From Alphaproteobacteria bacterium (GTDB lineage Bacteria; Pseudomonadota; Alphaproteobacteria; UBA8366; JADFVY01), in the NCBI GenBank assembly GCA_029881615.1, contig JAOUMF010000137.1, forward strand, positions 1 to 6,392: a DNA stretch of 6,392 bases, in the 5' to 3' direction. The first letter of the stretch is position 1. Each line of letters starts with the position of its first letter. The position numbers and the translations under genes were made by a program. Shown one piece after another: positions 4,090-6,392 of this stretch. Under the pieces are notes generated by a model. The model ran no database searches. It saw only the letters and a list, made by a program, of their open reading frames with translations, and was not told where the DNA came from.

Positions 4090-6243
4090 ATGAAGACGAT
4101 CAAATTTATTTTCTTGTCCACGGTTCAGGTCTTCCTGATTGCGGCAGGCTTCTCGGCCGTGGCTGCGCCGGCAACGGAAGAACCGCGCGCCACCCCCGCG
4201 ACGCTGGCCGACCGCGACGGCAACCGGCTGTCCGACGGTCTGGAAGCGATTCTCGCGAGAACGGACCCGCGCACCGCGGTGGCGGTCGTGGTTACATTTT
4301 CCGATCCCGCCGGAAACGCAGCCGCCGCACGGCAGGCGGTCGGCCCGTTCGCGGTCAGCCGCGAATACTCGCTGATCCATGGTTTCGCCGCTACCGTGAC
4401 TGCGGGCCAGGCCCGGGCGCTGGCAGCGCTTCCCGGCGTGTTCCGGGTAGAGGAAGACGGCCAGGTGTCCGCGATGCTGGATGTCTCGCGGCCGGCATTC
4501 GGCGTTGATGCGGCACAGGCGGATCCCCTGGCCGGCGGGTTGGGCCTGACCGGCACGGGCGTCGGCATCTGCACCGTCGACACCGGAATCCTGGCCACCC
4601 ATGAACAGTTCATCGATGGCGCGGGAACCAGTAAACTGGTTGCCTTCGTCGATTTCGTGAACGGCCAGACGGCGCCCTATGACGATAACGGCCACGGCAC
4701 GGTGGTTGCCGGAATTGCCGCCGGCGACGGCGGTGGATCAACCGCCACGGCCACGGCGCTGCGCGGTGTCGCCCCCGGCGCCTCGCTTTACGCCGCCAAG
4801 GTACTGGATGCCACGGGTAGTGGCGCGCTCAGCAACGTCGCCGCGGCCATCGAATGGTGCGCCGGTCAGACAGGCGTCGATATCATCAGCATGAGCCTTG
4901 GCACCGCCGGCAGTTCCGACGGACAGGACGTGATGAGCCTTGCCGCCAATGCGGCAACCGACGCCGGCAAACTGGTCGTGATCGCGGCCGGCAACCAGGG
5001 TGCGGCGCCAGGCACGATCGGCGCCCCCGGCGCGGCGGCAAAGGCTATCACCGTGGGCGCGGTCGCGGAATGGGCGCCGGCTTCGTCAAGCAACTGGCAC
5101 TCCGCCGGAATCTATATCGCGCCCTTCTCGGGAAGGGGCCCCACGGCCGATGGCCGGACCAAGCCCGACATCATGGCGCCGGGCGTTTCCATCCGATCGG
5201 CTGCCGCCGGCCCCCTACAGACCGCAACCGGTTGCACGACCTGTTACGGCCTTGCCAGCGGCACCTCCATGTCCACGCCGTTCACGGCGGGCGTCGCCGC
5301 GCTGGTTATGGAGGCCAATGGCGGCCCGCTTTCCCCGGCCGCGATACGCGACATCCTGCTCACCACCGCGCAACCGCGCGGTGAGGTCGCGGGCAAGGAC
5401 AATGAGTGGGGATTCGGCCTGATCGACGCCTGGGCCGCCGTACAACAGGCTATGGGCGCCAGTGTCGCCGACTATGCGGCCGTCGACTTCCCCTCCTACA
5501 CCCACGGGCGGGGAAGCGTGGCCAATTCAGGCGTAACGCGGATCCCGATCGAGACTGTCGACCCATCCAAGCCTCTCGCGGTCACCGTCACTATCGACGG
5601 CAAAATCGCACGCCTCGGCTGGAAACCTGATCTGGAGGCAATCCTTCTGGACGCCGATGGCAATCCGTTCCTGATAAACATCCCGCTCTTTGGCGATGTG
5701 CCGGTGCCGGGCACCATCAGCACTTGCGCGGCAGGGGATGAATGCGGCGCGGTTGGCCGGCAGGAAACCGTTCACATAAGGCCACCCCTGGCTGCCGGCT
5801 ACATCCTGGAAATATGGCCTTACGAAGGGTTCCCGAACAAAGGCGCCGGTGGCAGCTTTACCTATGAGCTGTCGAACGGACGCTCCACCGGCGACGCGCC
5901 GGCTCCGGGAACCGCGCTGATTGCCAGCGCCGGGCTCGACCAATCGGTGATCGACGGCGACAAGAACGGCGTGGAGACAATAGAGCTGGATGGCAGCGCC
6001 AGCGGGCCGTTCGGCACCATCGCTTCCTGGCAGTGGGATTGGACCGACGCCGACGGCCCCCATACCGCAACGGGAATTGCACCCGTCCTGACCTTGCCCG
6101 TCGGCGAACACAGCATCACGCTATCCGTCGCCGATATCTATGGGATAACCGCTAGCGATACGGTGCTTGTCACGGTTTCCGCCGGCAAGAGCGGCGGCGG
6201 CAAGCCGGGTTCGAGCGGTGGCGGCAAGAAGAACGGCAAATGA
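4090..6243 (+). CDS. Secreted subtilisin-family (S8) serine protease with PKD-like domain
   Basis: This 717-residue protein is an exported endopeptidase precursor. Residues 1-25 form a Sec signal peptide (K2, K5, hydrophobic core, AVA before probable cleavage after A25). A calcium-loop-like DRDGNRLSDGLE (41-52) precedes an I9-like propeptide (about 62-128), expected to assist folding and inhibit the enzyme until removed. The catalytic domain (about 135-455) has Asp164 (VDTGI), His202 (DNGHGT), oxyanion Asn302 (AAGNQG) and Ser393 (SGTSMSTP), so it should be active. A beta-rich region (about 463-597) resembles PPC/P-type accessory domains. It is followed by a PKD-like domain (about 607-697) with IDGDKNG and ELDGSAS, then a basic Gly/Ser/Lys tail (698-717). 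Six cysteines (161, 257, 382, 385, 546, 552) all fall in the mature part. There is no LPxTG, PEP-CTERM or visible membrane anchor. It is preceded by a strong ribosome binding site and stands as a single-gene unit. Substrate is unknown; a nutritional or surface-processing role is inference. Confidence 0.95.
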   Translation: MKTIKFIFLSTVQVFLIAAGFSAVAAPATEEPRATPATLADRDGNRLSDGLEAILARTDPRTAVAVVVTFSDPAGNAAAARQAVGPFAVSREYSLIHGFAATVTAGQARALAALPGVFRVEEDGQVSAMLDVSRPAFGVDAAQADPLAGGLGLTGTGVGICTVDTGILATHEQFIDGAGTSKLVAFVDFVNGQTAPYDDNGHGTVVAGIAAGDGGGSTATATALRGVAPGASLYAAKVLDATGSGALSNVAAAIEWCAGQTGVDIISMSLGTAGSSDGQDVMSLAANAATDAGKLVVIAAGNQGAAPGTIGAPGAAAKAITVGAVAEWAPASSSNWHSAGIYIAPFSGRGPTADGRTKPDIMAPGVSIRSAAAGPLQTATGCTTCYGLASGTSMSTPFTAGVAALVMEANGGPLSPAAIRDILLTTAQPRGEVAGKDNEWGFGLIDAWAAVQQAMGASVADYAAVDFPSYTHGRGSVANSGVTRIPIETVDPSKPLAVTVTIDGKIARLGWKPDLEAILLDADGNPFLINIPLFGDVPVPGTISTCAAGDECGAVGRQETVHIRPPLAAGYILEIWPYEGFPNKGAGGSFTYELSNGRSTGDAPAPGTALIASAGLDQSVIDGDKNGVETIELDGSASGPFGTIASWQWDWTDADGPHTATGIAPVLTLPVGEHSITLSVADIYGITASDTVLVTVSAGKSGGGKPGSSGGGKKNGK

Positions 6244-6250
6244 AGAACAG

Positions 6251-6276
6251 CGGCCGGCACCATCGGGTGCCGGCCG
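6251..6276. terminator. Perfect GC-rich hairpin between convergent genes (likely bidirectional terminator)
   Basis: CGGCCGGCACC (6251-6261) and GGTGCCGGCCG (6266-6276) form a perfect 11-bp stem with a 4-base loop. It begins 7 bp after the protease stop codon and ends 3 bp from the stop of the minus-strand partial gene. No T-run follows on the plus strand. On the minus strand the hairpin is followed by a moderately T-rich CTGTTCTTCATTT. The position between two converging stops supports a shared terminator or mRNA 3'-end stabiliser. Confidence 0.7.
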
Positions 6277-6279
6277 TGC

Positions 6280-6392
6280 CTACCAGCGGAAGGTCGCGAT
6301 CGTGTAGTCTGGGCTTTGGCCGATCTCGGCGGTCAGGGCTTCCACGCGGTCGGACGCGGGAGTCTCTCCCCACCCGATATCCAGTTCCTGGG
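6280..6392 (-). CDS. C-terminal fragment of an unidentified protein, truncated by the window edge
   Basis: The minus strand stays open from the right edge to a TAG at 6280-6282, giving 36 complete codons that end in QSPDYTIATFRW. No start is in the window. Evidence that it is real: third codon positions are mostly G or C as in the other genes, the residue composition is balanced, and the stop sits directly beside the hairpin at 6251-6276 in a convergent arrangement with the protease. I do not recognise the family. The terminal aromatic residue, with alternating residues before it (Y-x-I-x-x-F-x-W), would be compatible with the last strand of an outer-membrane beta-barrel, but 36 residues are too few to say so. 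An open frame of this length could also arise by chance in G+C-rich DNA. Confidence 0.55.
   Translation of the reverse strand, partial: QELDIGWGETPASDRVEALTAEIGQSPDYTIATFRW

Noticed and set aside
3764..4093. 109-codon plus-strand open frame as a gene
   Set aside because: Its first part is antisense to the Nudix gene, it has no ribosome binding site and lacks the G/C third-position bias. Only the shorter 3926 start, because of its ATGA overlap, is kept as a speculative leader ORF.
3811..4695. Long minus-strand open frame (294 codons) across the intergenic region and the protease 5' end
   Set aside because: It is antisense to the signal peptide, propeptide and catalytic start of a clear S8 protease. 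Its translation is of the Arg/Gly/His-rich type produced opposite G+C-rich genes, and it resembles no family I know.

Overview
The window is about two-thirds G+C, with strong G/C preference at third codon positions. It encodes glutathione-linked enzymes of proteobacterial type (GloB, a YibF-like GST). An alphaproteobacterium is the most likely source; this is inferred from gene types and composition, since no rRNA or other marker is present. I see no phage, insertion sequence, CRISPR, tRNA or rRNA signal.

Layout: (1) 1-2498, plus strand, a compact probable operon: glyoxalase II (gloB), a glutathione S-transferase, and an AbrB-family membrane protein, with gaps of 31 and 13 bp. (2) 2482-3791, minus strand, a two-gene unit transcribed toward the first: a Nudix hydrolase followed by a DMT/EamA transporter, joined by a 4-bp ATGA overlap. 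The transporter and AbrB genes converge and overlap by 17 bp. (3) 3792-4089, a divergent intergenic region whose centre is strikingly A+T-rich (18 of 80 bases G/C at 3891-3970). It holds several inverted repeats, a candidate minus-strand promoter, and a very strong ribosome binding site that lies inside a small hairpin. (4) 4090-6243, plus strand, a large secreted subtilisin-family (S8) protease with signal peptide, I9-like propeptide, complete catalytic residues, a beta-rich domain, a PKD-like domain and a basic Gly/Ser/Lys tail. (5) 6244-6279, a perfect 11-bp hairpin between convergent genes, then the C-terminal end of an unidentified minus-strand gene running off the right edge (6280-6392).

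The first unit fits glutathione-dependent detoxification: GloB hydrolyses S-D-lactoylglutathione and the GST handles other glutathione conjugates. The role of the AbrB-family protein there is unknown. The Nudix/transporter pair suggests coupled metabolite hydrolysis and transport, with substrates unresolved. The protease appears to be its own transcription unit, apparently regulated at its 5' leader. The coding content belongs to known families; the most unusual part is the structured A+T-rich leader before the protease.
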